DNA from: Glandiceps talaboti
Taxonomy: Eukaryota; Hemichordata; Enteropneusta; Spengelidae
Direction of reading: 5' to 3'
NCBI RefSeq assembly: GCF_964340395.1
Contig: NC_135559.1
Coordinates: 24,966,104-25,030,103 of the forward strand
DNA: 64,000 bases
Shown here: one piece after another, positions 32,991 to 45,415 of the stretch
How positions within the stretch are numbered: position 1 is the stretch's first letter
Layout: every line of letters begins with the position of its first letter
Made by a program: the position numbers and the translations under genes
The notes under the pieces: generated by a model
Database searches by the model: none
The model's input: the letters and a program-made list of their open reading frames with translations, nothing else
Told to the model about the DNA's origin: nothing

Positions 32991-34030
32991 TTAGGGTGTT
33001 GAAAGATGTTTGTGCACATGGCTCTTGAAGGACTGAGCACCATTATCACTGATCACTCCAACTATATTGTCAGGGAGTCCATTCCAGACATGGACTGCAG
33101 TGTGGATGAAAGTTCTGCCAGTGGAGTAAGTTCTTGATACTGGTTCGATGAGTGCATGACTTGACATTGACAAACTGGTGCGGGTTGCTCGTCTTATCAC
33201 ATATGGCTGAGGAAGCATTGCCCTCAGATCAGATGGGCACAAACTTGTGTGCATCTTGTAGAGCACAGATCACTTGATCTGATCTCACAGAATAAGGTGG
33301 AGTCATCTGCATACAGATACAGTGTGTTCTCACATTCGTCTCCGAGGTCATCAATAAAGACAGAGAACAACAGTGGGCCTAGGATTGATCCTTGAGGTAC
33401 AGATGCATTTATGGATGTAGTACTTGAGGATTGGCCAGATAAAACCACTTTCATGGACCGGTTGGATAGGTAGCTCTCAATCCAGGTCAGCAGCTTGCCA
33501 GATACTCCTTTCCCCTTGAGCTTAGAGCACAGACCATTATGCCACACCTTGTTGAATGCACCTTTGATGTCCAGGGCAATAAGACGCACTTCATAACCCC
33601 TGTCCAGAGCGTTGGACCATTGCTGAGAGAGGATGGTAAGGATGTCGGCTGTGCTATGATGTGGTCTGAATCCAAACTGCCTATCCGATATCAGGTGGTT
33701 TTGCAACAGGTACTTCTGAAGCTGGTTATTTACCACTGCCTCCATAACCTTACTGATGTTGCTAAGGAGTGAGATGGGGCGGTACATGGATGGGTTAGAC
33801 TTTGAATCTCTCTTGTGTACAGGGATGACTGATGCACACTTCCACTGGTTTGGGAAAACTCCATGGTCAAAGCACAGCTTAAACAGGCAGCTGAAAGGTC
33901 TTGCTAGCTCTGCACTACACTCTCTCAAGACTTTGGTAGGGATCCCATCTGGTCCTGTGGCCTTGTCTGGTTTTAATTTTCTCAATAGCCTCTTGATGTC
34001 CTTGGCCTTGAAGGCTATGTTGTCCTTTGT
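32991..34030 (-). pseudogene. LINE reverse transcriptase, 3' half, internally deleted
   Basis: The minus-strand frame covers the RT of an APE-type LINE (CR1/Jockey-like). It has KATGPDGIPTKVL (fingers), YRPISLLSNISKVMEAVV, RQFGFRPHHST, LIALDIKGAFNKVWH (palm, first aspartate), SVPQGSILGPLLFSVFIDDL and LYLYADDSTLF, the catalytic YADD. Just after the YADD the reading breaks near 33270 and jumps to a C-terminal segment in another frame (MLYKMHTSLCPSDLRAMLPQ ... WNGLPDNIV ... SFKSHVHKHL). The thumb and connecting region have therefore been deleted. The element continues upstream at 40187 beyond a 6.15-kb insertion. Not active. Confidence 0.9.
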
Positions 34031-34299
34031 CACTGCATGAAAACTGACGTTTAAGCTTCCGGTTTAACACCGGTTGATCAGCGGTTCAACGACGTGTACG
34101 GCTCGACCGGAAGAGAACCGGCAGTGGCAACCGTTGTTTACGTCGGTGAACCGCTCGGCTTATCCGCTTCATAGTCCGACGTGTAAGACGTGGCTTAAAC
34201 TTCCTTGAACCGGCATAGTTAAGCTCGACTTATACGTCGGATAGGGTGACCCGGGAGGGTGACATCGCATGCGTTCGGTCGAAAACATGTTACACTTTT

Positions 34300-36394
34300 A
34301 CAACATTAAAAGCTGGTATTTATCAAACTTGACTACTTGTGACTATATTACGTAGGCTAGTAACAGTACACAACAAACATATCCGCATCAGCAGATTTCA
34401 TGACATAGAGAAAATACACACTGGGTCGGCCAGTGAAATCAAACACCATGGGATATGATATATGCCTATTTTAATACACTTTCATAAACAGCTACAAAAT
34501 GCTCATCAGTATAAATTCCGTATGTATTTTGTGTGTTTGTAACTTTTAATGGTGACATACGATCGGGATCTTGGGGATTGTCTTAGCAAATAATATGCAT
34601 GTTCACAATACTATGGTTGCAATTCGTCACCATGGTCCATGAAAAGGCTAACCTTCCAGAACGCACATCTGTCTGTCTTTGGTCGCCTAAAGTGTGAATG
34701 ACTTCCTATGTTAATCTTAATCATGTGTTAATTGCAGAGGGCGGGGCGGCTTCTCGTCGACTACTGTCGAATCCACCTAATACATGCGAAGTCCAGACAA
34801 CTGTCTCCATCAGGGGGAGATACAATGTGTCAGTTTTGTAAACGAAGCGAAGTATGAGGTCAATGTGACGTCTCATGATGCATGATGCAACAACACAACG
34901 TTTACGTAGAGTAGAACCACAGACTATACTTGTCTGTGGTAGAACTAAATGTTTTCTAAACTTCAGTGGAAAGAAATTTTGTCAAGCATACACTGATTGT
35001 TTTCAAATTCTTAAAAAAACATCTTAGAAAACTGAAGAGAGGAAGCAAAATGTGACACCGACAGACAAGCTGGACGTACGGTACATGTACAGAAGGCGAG
35101 GCTCACAATGGACAGTGATCGTGCGTGTCACGTGTAAGGCATCAGATGTAATCGTGTAGCTAACCAAATGTTCTTGTACTGCAGTCTTTCTTGTAACAAG
35201 TATTGGAAATTGTCAGAAACCTGAGGATTTTATGACTGAATATGTTTCGATCAAGAATTCCCATACTTTCAGTTAAATTTTCTAATGGCCGGGAGAAGCA
35301 AGACATTTTTGAAACATTTTATAGTGCGACATTTGATACTTATAAGCGACATTGCATATTGATGACGGGTACAATGATATAATTCATAAACAAATCTAAC
35401 GTTGGCAACTCTTTTATTTCTGTAATGATCCTCAAATCTCAAAGACAACTGTCTATTTTGTACACATAGATCATACATCACTGCCTAGTCTAGTTCCTAT
35501 ACCTGTCGACTGTTCTCTATGATCTTTAGCTATGTACATGTTGTGGAGATGAACGTAACGCGAACTAACTACAAGATCAAACATGGAGGCATCAGAAAAT
35601 ATTTGTTTCGTTCGAATTTGAGAGTTGAGAAATCGTATTAAATTCTTTCCAGATTTCTCAAAAATTCGCTTCCATATGTTTTGGCACTTTCCAACAATAA
35701 TCCTTGTAATGTAAATGACATCGACTAACATCGTAGTCAAACATACGGACACAGAGAAGACCAAACTAGAGTACCGCGGTACTCGCCCCACCACGACGTA
35801 TGCATTTTTGCGTTTGTTTTGAAATAGCTGGGGTGGTACTCGTACATATCGGGATAACTCGGAGAGCACATGTTTGTTACTTTATTGACTTGTTTTCTGA
35901 GATGGGACATTGGGTTTTGAAATACAAGTTTAATCAATCATAAAACAGCCATAACCTATACTTTCAAAGAATTAGAACACGGAAGGAAAATAAAGGGGAC
36001 ATCAATGACATTTCTACCAAACTCGAGATCGCACGTAGCTAGCTACCTAGAGTACAGTAAGCATGGAAGTTAAAGTTTAGTCCGCTCTGGTCCGTGCGAT
36101 ACTTGTTAATTTTGAAGCTTTCCCGATTATGTTGTCCAAACACGACCTACATTGTACATGTAATCTGTTATCTGTAAAAAAAATGTCATCTATCTAATGA
36201 TTTTGGTGTTTTCAAATGTACGTAATGATCGACCAAATGCCAACGCCAGTGTACGTGTGCAACTGTAACTAGTACCTTGTACAAATAATACAAGTAAGTT
36301 AGTTCGTACAGGCCAAGAATCGTCCAAATTGTCACTGTGTAACAGTGTTTGTATGGTGCTGGAAGAGGTCCCTCAAAATATAATTTTCTCGGGC

Positions 36395-36429
<35 letters not shown>

Positions 36430-37069
36430 AACACTGTCACTTCGAAAAAATATAACAAGGGACTCTTTGGATTAGACAAGAAGCACAAGTAACCAATATG
36501 TGTGAACAACCACTGATATGTTGATAAACTACCTGGGTTGGATTGACCAAATGCTCCTTGCCCCCCAGATAAACAAACGTATTCTGTTGCACATGCGACA
36601 AACCTACTTCCGTAGCGTGGGCACATAGCCTGGTTGCACCTTGGGCTTTAATTGGAAAATTGGATGGAACAATACCACAATTTACACATGAGCATCTTAT
36701 ATACAGTAATACGTCAGTATTTCCATACTTGTGTGTTATCAGCCAGTATTCAAACATTAAAAATCAAGATTCAGAACTCTACACGAGTCGAAAGGGGGGG
36801 GGGGGTTAAAACTGTGCTACATACGTATATAATCTTTCAATAGGAGTACGAGTCAGTTGACAAACAGCGGCAAGATAATAGTAACCAGGAAAGGCGAAAA
36901 ATACGCATGACAAACGTTACGAGTAAAACATTTCGTTTTGCGTGCGTCAAAATCGCAATAAGATTTTTTAAATTCTTACTAAAATGGAATCAAGAGAGGC
37001 AATGCTATTGTTGTCATGAAGAAATGACAGAAACTTCGCCGACATACACGGAGAGAGAGATACACGTTG
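34300..37069. other. Interior of the CACTA-like element, left: no gene recognised
   Basis: Short ORFs only. The minus-strand frame at 35471-35869 (132 residues, starts MLSELSRYVRVPPQLF, with a hydrophobic segment SSLVFSVSVCLTTMLVDVIY) is the longest and has no family I can name. There is a (TA)n tract at 36397-36425 and a 12-base G run at 36794-36805. Confidence 0.45.
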
Positions 37070-37405
37070 TTCTAAAAAAAAACATATGGCCAATCACAAG
37101 TAACCGCCAGGCTCAATCCCTGACCATGGGAGGGGGTGTCCAGTAAATGAGTAACAAAACATCCACTACAAATATGGATTTCTGATTCACCAACAATTAA
37201 ACAGAATTTCTTTTTACCGTTTATTCGGTCGTCACAACTATAGTATAAATAATGATACTTGACGAACGCACATACGTCAATCAATTTCTTGCGATTTGGA
37301 TGATGAGCCGACTGCCAAAGGAAGGCGTTACACTTTAATATTGCAGACATTACCTCATTTTCTTGTACCTGCAACTCTTGGTTTTAAAACATCCAATAGA
37401 GCTTA
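37070..37405 (+). repeat. Interspersed repeat family F, copy 2
   Basis: Matches 23255-23600 across its length with moderate divergence (ATATGGCCAATCACAAGTAAC, GACGAACGCACATACGTCAA, TGCAACTCTTGGTTTTAAAA). It lies inside the CACTA-like element. Confidence 0.75.
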
Positions 37406-40000
37406 CAGGATTACCTAATGCCAAATTCAAGAGGTTAGACAAGGTGAGATTCACCGTACGCAAATACGTGTATAAACAAGATACGTAATGGCATGTGATC
37501 TGTCAACGAAAATTAACGGAGTACCATATGACGAGTCGTTCGTTCAACCGCAGTGACAACTTTTATAGGACCTTCACGATAATTTATTTGAATAGACTAT
37601 GTGGAGAGGGCATCGCCAAAACGCACCTATAGGAAGGTTCTAAGTTAGGCCATGTGTCGGTAGAACACGAAACGAATACAACATAAATCCGTTTGACGTG
37701 ACCTGTAAACTTGGACTAAAATCTCGTAGACAGCCAGCGTGGTGTATTGTGAAGGTGTTTTTCGACTTACCCAAGAAGTTGATGGATCGACCATGGAAGT
37801 AGTGGGTTATACTTCCATGGATCGACCGATGTTGATTCAATCCTTCTATTAACGTGAAAATCAAAAGTTTTTTCGTCTAAAATAGTCTTTTTTTCAGAAA
37901 TAGATTTAATAATTCAAAACTGATTTGTCCATGTTTTCACGTGACACTTGAAACATCTGAAAGCCGTCGTCAATGCATTCATCACTGTCATGGTGCGGCG
38001 TTCAACATCAACGCGACAAATTACGGTAACGACGTCCGAACACAGTTCCTCTGATAGATGCGTGCGAATAAAAATATGACTTAACAACTTGAACAATAAA
38101 AGGCATTAGACCTAGTAATTACAAGTTCTAGTTTCAAAAAGCCCACATATATCTGCAAAGAAATAACTTATATTGTGTATGGACGCTAAAGTTGATTTCC
38201 ACTGTTAGTATTGTACAACGCTATAGTGGAGCGGGGTGGGGTGGTACTGTATCTTTACACATTACAATATGTGTGATTCAAGTCCATTTCTAACATTCTG
38301 TGTGGGCACATAAACTGAATTCGAACCGATTTTAACTGAATCTATTCATATGGGGACATGCCTTATTACGCTACCTTTTGAAAGTGTCTTTGTAAGTGAT
38401 AAACGATTCTGATTGTGGTTTGTGATTACTAAGCTGATTGACTGTATTTTCGTCCTGATCAATAAAATAAATTGTTCGAGTTCGTTTGAATTGTATGCTG
38501 TCCATTTTCCATGCAATCCCCTGCAAACTACAAAATCGTGTTTCATCCCATCTTTCTATGCGTGATCCTTCATGATACATCCATGGACGATGATGGTAGT
38601 GGTGACGGGGGAGGGGGTATAGTACTCGACTAGCTTTCGTAATTTAAAAATTCAATTGTAAAATAGAAAGTGTTTCCGGTGTTTGTGGGCGGTTTAATGA
38701 TTACATGTACAAGTCAAGTTTTTACTATTATCACGATAACACATAAAGTTGAAAACATCGTAACATTCACCTGTCACGTGCACACACACAAATACGTTCT
38801 CCGATAAAAGGAGTGTCGTGTCCGCCACAATAAAAGCATCCCTTTTCACATGTATTTGTCTGTACGTGGATGTACCTACAGTTTCAACTTTAGGTACCAT
38901 ACCACAAGTCAGATTTCCCCCAACTTTGAAATTATAGGGGCTAACACGACTAAAGTGGGAAGTGGTGGCAATCGTACTTCGTATTCGATGTGTCACCGTA
39001 ATAAGTTAGAAATGGCGATTTTCTGTTTAGTTTTCTCTCTTAATGAAGTTTGCGCATATCCATACATATGTGCACACACAAACACGTTTTAGGGCAACCA
39101 CATATTCCAAAAAGAGAACTATCGTATACCAGGTTTATCGGGTATTTGATATCACTTGTAGATATTTATGGCCATATCCTTCTAGGATTGTCGTAATGTA
39201 TGCACTACCCATCCCCGGTGACGTACAATGATTGTCTATATTGGTAACATCGTTTCCTCAACCGTGTATACTGCAATATGAAAACAGTTATAGGCAGCTC
39301 TAAAATAAGCTTTGTGAAAATCACACCGAGTATTTACGTTTCGACATGTACCTACAAACAGGCAAGTATCTTCTTGCTTGTCTGTGTTGTCTGTGGTTTA
39401 CAGAACAAGCATATAACAGCTTAGCAGACAATGTTTACGCAAGAATGATTGGCAGTTGTTTATGTTGCCATAACATCGAGGCTTACTTTGCGAAGTCAGC
39501 TTACGAGCAGTGGTTTTTTCGTCCAAATGACAACTTTGTTGCAAGAAAAATCTTTCATGACAGTATATATAGTTTCGTTCTTTGGAAATTGGGAAGTGAA
39601 ATCTCGACAAGTAAAATGTAGATTGATTTTGATATCGGACCGACACCTATGCTTATGCTGTTAATCTTTTGTTAGTGTCTGGGATTTTTTGGATGCAAAT
39701 TAGACAACGCCACTGCCCGTATAGTATAATAGAACATAGACCGGTGGAGGGTCTATGAATAGACACGTCTTTTCCCCATTGTTATACCAGCACTAACAGC
39801 TGGTTTTTCCCGTCTGTCACACTGACACCACTCGCAAGTAACTTCGGAACACTAGCGTAACCCTTTCCGACACCAAAATGTCGAATTTTCTACACCTTGT
39901 CAGCCCATTCAACAACACAGTCTTACGTTACAGACAGTTTAGGTCTTAACTGAAGTGTAACATTTCAACATTTCTATAAATCCTAACGCTGAACCATGTA
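37406..40000. other. Interior of the CACTA-like element, right: no gene recognised
   Basis: Short open frames on both strands without domain signatures. The plus-strand ORF at 39346-39621 (91 residues, starts MYLQTGKYLLACLCCLWF, with several cysteines) could encode a secreted peptide but may be chance. A local inverted pair, ACTTCCATGGATCGACC with GGTCGATCCATGG, lies at about 37788-37830. Confidence 0.4.
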
Positions 40001-40186
40001 TTAAGCATTATTGGCAGATCGACGTACACGTCGTGTAACGTCGTAAGTGTGAAGTTTACGATGAATAAGTTTTTGCCGGTCACACCTGAGGAAATTTAAG
40101 CCGGCTTAATCGACGGCAAATGAAGCGGAGCCGACGCGATTACGTTAGCTTATAAAAGCTTAAACGTCTGTTTTCATGCAGTGTGT

Positions 40187-41482
40187 GTTTTGTGGTGTCC
40201 CTTTAATGTCTGGAGCAGGTTCCTCTGCGTTTTCAAGTTGACATTTCATTGCAAAAGTCTGACCAAGTTTTTCAGCTTTCTCCTTTGCTGTGGTGTAGAT
40301 GTGGTTCTGATCTTTTAACACTGGTATCTCCGCTCGGGCTGTTCTTCCAGAAAGGGTATTAACCATATTCCACCATCTCTTACTGCTGAGACTTCCGTCT
40401 GACAGTTCCTCCTTCAACTTGTTGTTATATCTTCTTCTGGCTTGTTTCTCTATGTGGTTATAATTCTTTCTGGCTTCTACAAATTTGTCTTTATTTTCCT
40501 GTGTGTTTATTTTCTTTGACTTGTTGAACAGGCGACGCTTCCTGGTTGCAGCTTTCTTGCAATGGTCATCAAACCAAGCTTTGTCGCCAGGCTTTTTGGT
40601 AACATACTTGCTTGGAATATAGCTTTCCATAGCATTATAAATGATGTCGGTGGTATTTTTGCACGCTTGTTCAGGGTCATCAAACTGGAGGGCTTGGGTC
40701 CAGTCAGCGGCAGAAAGGTAACCTCTCATACCCCAATAGTCTGCCTTGTCATATCGCCAAACTTTTCGTCTGTAAGGTCTGTTTCTATAGACAGGCACAT
40801 CCAGTTTGACCATGACAGGGTTGTGGTCAGATGTGCCTAATCTTGAAAAAGTTGTAGTAGTAGAAGCCAGGTCAGTCAAAACCAGGTCAAGGATCTGGTC
40901 CTCCCTAGTTGGTTCAGTGACAATCTGTCTCAGCCCAAGGGAGTTGGACATCTCTAGTGTATGTCGGCCAGCAGCATCTGTTGTGTTACTGCCAAGCCAG
41001 TCAGAGTGATGAACGTTGAAATCACCGAGTAGTATCACAGACTGGGCACTGAACTCTGCAAGTTTTGATAACGTGTTGGAGTTTAGGTAGTTGATGATAT
41101 CACTATTGCTACTTGGTGGTTTGTAGACTGCAGCTATCAGTAGCTTCTGGGATCTGAGAGCCACTGAAAACCACATCACTTCATATTCTACGGGGTCTAA
41201 GTCAATGTCATGAAAAATGGCTATTCCTTCCAGGCAGTAGATGGCAATTCCACCGCCAGTTTTATTTGGTCTGTCTCTGCGGCAGCTTAGGATGTAACCA
41301 GGTATGGTAATGCAGTCTGCTCCATCTGTCACTGATTGGTCCAGGAATGTTTCCACAACAACAATAATAGTTGGCCTGAGCTCTTTGCACAAGTTAGACA
41401 GCTCACCTATGTTTGATCTGAGACCTCTGACATTCACCTCTAGTATACTCAAATCCGTTTCTCGTAGTCGATGGGCATGCAT
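40187..41482 (-). pseudogene. LINE endonuclease and RT N-terminus, 5' half
   Basis: The minus-strand frame encodes an apurinic-type endonuclease. It has LSILEVNVRGLRSNIGEL, the catalytic VVVETFLD (E), GGGIAIYC, LIAAVYKPPSSN, LLGDFNVHHSDWL (D, N), LDLVLTD, and the final SRLGTSDHNPVM (SDH). A basic linker follows (KKAATRKRRLFNKSKK), then WWNMVNTLSGRTA. The endonuclease catalytic set appears complete. The reading then runs into the CACTA-like terminus at 40183 (QNTHCMKTDV), which is element sequence. In-frame open sequence continues upstream of the ATG to about 41620. This is the 5' part of the LINE whose RT lies at 32991-34030. Confidence 0.9.
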
Positions 41483-41659
41483 AAGTCGTCTCCGTTTAGA
41501 TCCTTCCTTTCGAGGCTTGTTTGATTTGTTTGTAGCGAGAAGATTTACAAGGTGGAGGGGTTGCTGGCCCCAACACCTCAGAAACGCACCTAAGCAGTGC
41601 GGCAGGGATGTGCGCTATGCATGGCCTGAACTGAAAGCATCCGGAGACTCATAACAGTT

Positions 41660-41880
41660 GACTACCACTTGGTCAAGGATTGGGTGGTCAGCGCAAAGAG
41701 TACATCCCCACTACCCATAGGTTGAGATGTTAGAGGCTGTGTTGACAAGAGTAACTGGGTGTTTTATTGATTATGATTTATTGAGTAGAATTGGTAGGCG
41801 ATACACAAAATTTAAACTGTTAAAAAATCATTGAAAGTTACTGTTAGAATCTAATTATAATTCACTACGTGGGTGGGATC
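41660..41880. other. LINE 5' flank
   Basis: Probable upstream part of the minus-strand LINE followed by unique sequence. An ORF1 was not identified; either the element is 5' truncated near here or ORF1 lies in another frame. Confidence 0.35.
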
Positions 41881-41904
41881 AAATTCAGTACAAAAAGTGG
41901 TTTG

Positions 41905-42625
41905 TATGTCCAACCATGGTCAGACATGTCGGACCATGGACTAAGTAACCATGGTTAGCCATGGTCTGACTATGGTCAAACCATGGTCAGACATGTCTGA
42001 CTGTGATTAGATTTGACATCAGATTACGCATTGTAACCATGTCTGACCACAGTGCATGGTTCAACTGTAGCGAGAAATGCCTGAAAACCTGGACCAACCA
42101 TGGTCAGACATGTCTAATCATGGTTTCACAAGATAATCCAACATCATATTGAACAATGGTATAGACATGTTCAACCATGATCCCAAAATATTCAGCTGTG
42201 CCTTATACACCATGGTGGACCCACAGGGGCGTGTAATGTTTCATAGATTGTTGTTTTCCAGGTCTACAGACTAAATATAACAACCTTTTGATTATATATT
42301 CCTACATGTAAGGGGAAGAGACGAGATTGATACATTTGTAGCAGCAAGATTTGTATGATATTTTCCTAAGAACCCGGCATTCTAAACAATAAGAAAACAA
42401 CAATCTATGAAATATTGCATGCCCCTGTGGGTGGACCATGATTGACCATGGTTTTGCATCATGGATATTTTAACAGTAAATGACCATGTCCACCTGTGGA
42501 GTGGTGCCAAGCATGGTCAACCATGGTCAACCATGGTCAACCACAGTTACTACCAAAATCAGAACATGGTCAATCATGGTAATTGACCATGTTCTAACCA
42601 TGGTTAACCATGGTTGAACATAGTG
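41905..42625. repeat. CCATGG/ACATGT dyad-rich degenerate repeat
   Basis: Dozens of short palindromic words, chiefly ACCATGGT, AACCATGGTT and AGACATGTCT, at irregular ~10-25 bp spacing, such as GGTCAACCATGGTCAACC at about 42515-42540. No unit length is constant. A hAT-like MITE interrupts it at 42222-42429. Confidence 0.85.
42222..42429. mobile_element. 208-bp hAT-like MITE with perfect 8-bp TSD
   Basis: The ends are CACAGGGGCGTG and its complement, with the inverted repeat continuing through TTTCATAGATTGTTGTTTTC. Perfect flanking duplications GGTGGACC lie at 42214-42221 and 42430-42437. An 8-bp duplication and CAGGGGCG-like ends are classic for hAT. It is non-coding. Confidence 0.9.
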
Positions 42626-42629
42626 CACA

Positions 42630-43380
42630 AAGCAGGGTAAGTCTCCTAGTTACAAGTTCACACTGTTATCTAATTTCAGCTAAGCATCCATCGTTTCAAC
42701 CAATGGACTTCATGTTTAGTAAATTGGACAGGCTTTCAGATGAAGACCAATCAGACTAAGCCATTATCAGTCTAATTTTGAACAAGTGTTTACAGTCCTG
42801 GGGCTTTCTGATAACATGGAGTGTCAGACTAACACGTCAACGAATGGTTAGCCTTATGTGATCAATGAGGGTGCACAGTACAAGGATGTTTGAGCACAAT
42901 TATGCAGTAGATATCGGTATATACAAAATAACCCAAGTTTTAGCTATATGAAAACTGTGAGAGTCTAACAATGAAGTACATTTGCTCAACATCTTGACTT
43001 TCTACCCACAATGATAATTTTGCTGGTAATACTGAAAGGATAAAATACTGGATTTCCAGCAATTTGCTATCGTTGGAACTCATCCTAAAAGATAAAATAC
43101 TGGATTTCTAATATTCTCTTGGAGTTGATGTCATCAGACTGAAAGAGGAATGACTACAATACTGGATTCCCAATGTACTGATGGTCAAATAAGAAATACA
43201 GGATTTCTAATATAATCCTTTCGAGGTTTATGTATAATCTAAAGTCTCAATCCTACATTTGTAGTTGTTGGTGTTCTCATATACTGTTAAAGTGTTTCAT
43301 GCTTATAGTATGATAAAAGATGGAAAAACAAACTGCCAAAGAGAAAAATACACTGTCCAATATGACATGTCACTTTTGTG
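42630..43380. other. No gene; short dispersed TACTGGATTTC repeats
   Basis: The phrase AAAATACTGGATTTC or a close variant recurs about every 60 bp at 43040-43210, suggesting a degenerate tandem repeat. No gene is visible. Confidence 0.5.
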
Positions 43381-43500
43381 CCAGGTTTGAATGAAATTGG
43401 ATATTGCATGTCTGAGTTGGTGCCAGACGGACAGACATACCGGCACAGATGTACGAACAAATAGAGGCCATGTAATAACCCCCTTTTGGGGGACTAGTTA
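43381..43500 (+). repeat. Family E repeat, tail copy
   Basis: CAGGTTTGAATGAAATTGGA, then TGCATG, a GACGGACAGACAT run and CCCCCTTTTGGGGGACTA. It parallels the end of the copy at 46270-46500. Confidence 0.65.
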
Positions 43501-43689
43501 TGCAAAAATTCTGTATGAAGAAATATTAACAAGGATTCATGGAAGACATAGCCCTCAAAACAGTATTTCTTGTAGTAACTACAACAAATTCTTTAGTTTG
43601 TACATTATGTCGCAGGCTTTCAGTTCAAAAAGGACAACTATGGTATGGCCTTTAAGGTAATCAGAAAGATACACTGACAACACCTGAAA

Positions 43690-43972
43690 TGATTTCAAAA
43701 TATGAAGACATAGCTTTTTGACCCTGAAGATGAAGGTCAAGGTCAAAAGTCAGTCTGTCATTAGTAAGCTCATCAGTTATAACCATGGTGAAGGCACTTG
43801 AATAGGGTCTCTATCTGTTAAGCATCAAGAGTTATCGGCCAAAATGTGAATATCTGTGACAAATATGGCCACCACTTTGCCATTATCGTAGGGGTTGTGA
43901 AACGAAGTAATGTGTATATGCAGACTATAGCATCTGACATTTGTAAAAGGTTTGGTTGAAATCAGTCCATGC
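43690..43972 (+). repeat. Family E repeat, split by a hAT insertion
   Basis: Shares GACCCTGAAGATGAAGGTCA, CTATCTGTTAAGCATCAAGA, GTGTATATGCAGACTATAGC and GGTTTGGTTGAAATCAGTCC with 45448-45745. It resumes at 45416 after the hAT-like element, so the insertion is younger. Confidence 0.8.
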
Positions 43973-45415
43973 CAGCGTGCGAAATTAACGCTGGTCCTTC
44001 GGTCCGAGACCAACAGATTTCCATTCGGACTGACAGTTTTTCAGAATTACAACAACTTATCGGTCCTTATGACCAATTCGAATATATATCCAATTTCACC
44101 TACATGAATCTGATCTTGTGTTACCTATTTTACTCTCAACATCTCCTTCAAGTCAAGCGACAGAGCTAGCTCACTACATGTGTTGTTGTCAATGTTTATA
44201 TCATGTCTACATATGACATAGCATACATCATTCACTTTATGAAATTATGTTAGCAAACACATAATTGGTGGAATTTCTCTAATTATTTGTGTCTTGACTA
44301 ATCAGGACGTCTTAGACATTCAGACTCATTTTATGCATTCATTGCGCATGCGTTTTTTCCGCCATATAACAATCACTGTGGTAAAGTTTACTGTTCAAAG
44401 TGTATGAAACTTTTAACGTCTTTGAGACAGTTCCACGTTGTATTTATAAGTATGTGGCGATATATTTAGAAGGCAGCAATGAGCTTCCGAAGAAGAAGAC
44501 GAAACTGCCACTGTTTTTTTTTTAAAGGCTGGTATTAAAGCTGGTAAATGTTAGCGGGTTTCCTGATCAATTTACCGGAGTTCCCAATGTATGTGGCAAT
44601 GATCAAAGCAAAATGACGGAAAACATATAAACTACTCTGAAAATGGCGTTTTAACTAATAAAGAAGGCAGGTACGCTTCAGTACATTTTTGTAAACACTG
44701 AAAGAAGATGAAACCAATAGAATAGATGTGTGTTACTGTGTGGATGGAAATTGAAATAAAGCGAAAAAATAGTTTTCAAGAGGGATAGTTTTCCAACAAA
44801 ACTTTCTGCTATGATGCATTTGTGGGTCTATGTTCGCTAAGAGTGGGACAGCTACATCAGCTGTTGACAAAGATGCTGAATCTGACTTTGGATTATGTGA
44901 TTCAGAATTTAGTGAATCGTACAGTGAGGAAGAAGAGGACTGTGATCTCTTAGTCTTAGAGACTGCAGATAATGTAGATTAAATGATTCATTCACCCACA
45001 TTATCTACAATCTATGGATCTGTATTTCTATGGAATGAATATTCAGTCTCAGACCACTATAGTCTATAGGAACAGATTATGCGAGAATTAATATTCATAG
45101 TCTGTGGGTTCATAGTTACAAATGAAAATCTCTACTCACAGAATCAAAATTACTCAGTTGCAAATCCAAAACTTGCTTCCAAGTTATTTTTTGACTCTGT
45201 GAGTGGAAATTTGTTGTACTCTATTTTACTTTAGTACATCAAAAGATATGTTGTATCATCATTTGATCTGTAAGTAAGGGGGGGGGGGTGTAGATACAGA
45301 TCGTGAATGTGAACTACATTGAGTATGGACCAGCAGTTTTCCTTAAGGACCAGTAGCATTTGCTGCATGTTGGTCCTTATGACCAGTAGTCATTTTCCCT
45401 TAAGTTCACACACTG
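43973..45415. mobile_element. hAT-like element, 1.44 kb, near-perfect 8-bp TSD
   Basis: Ends CAGCGTGCGAAATTAACG (43973) and, inverted, CAGTGTGTGAACTTAAGG (45415) are similar. The flanks GTCCATGC (43965-43972) and ATCCATGC (45416-45423) match at 7 of 8 bases, and the host family E repeat continues seamlessly across. No hAT transposase is recognisable, so it is non-autonomous or badly decayed. It includes a short acidic ORF at 44830-44982. Confidence 0.8.
44830..44982 (+). CDS. Short acidic ORF inside the hAT-like element
   Basis: Fifty codons from ATG at 44830: MFAKSGTATSAVDKDAESDF, continuing FSESYSEEEEDCDLLVL, to a TAA at 44980. The acidic serine-rich composition resembles N-terminal leaders of some transposase-encoded proteins or a captured host exon. 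No domain is recognised, and it could be chance. Confidence 0.25.
   Translation: MFAKSGTATSAVDKDAESDFGLCDSEFSESYSEEEEDCDLLVLETADNVD

Larger units (their letters stand above)
34031..40183. mobile_element. CACTA/EnSpm-like DNA transposon, 6.15 kb
   Basis: It starts CACTGCATGAAAACTGACGT at 34031 and ends with the inverted counterpart (one mismatch) finishing CATGCAGTG at 40183. The terminal match extends through GACGTTTAAGCTT. TGT flanks both sides (34028-34030 and 40184-40186). Removing the element and one TGT joins the two LINE halves in frame. CACT(A/G) ends and a 3-bp duplication fit the CACTA/EnSpm superfamily. Both subterminal zones (34050-34260 and 40010-40165) are dense in CTTAA, ACGTCG and CCGG words, as expected for that group. 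No transposase with a recognisable DDE domain was found in the interior. Confidence 0.8.

Noticed and set aside
41304-41654. 116-residue plus-strand ORF
   Set aside because: Antisense of the LINE endonuclease start region.
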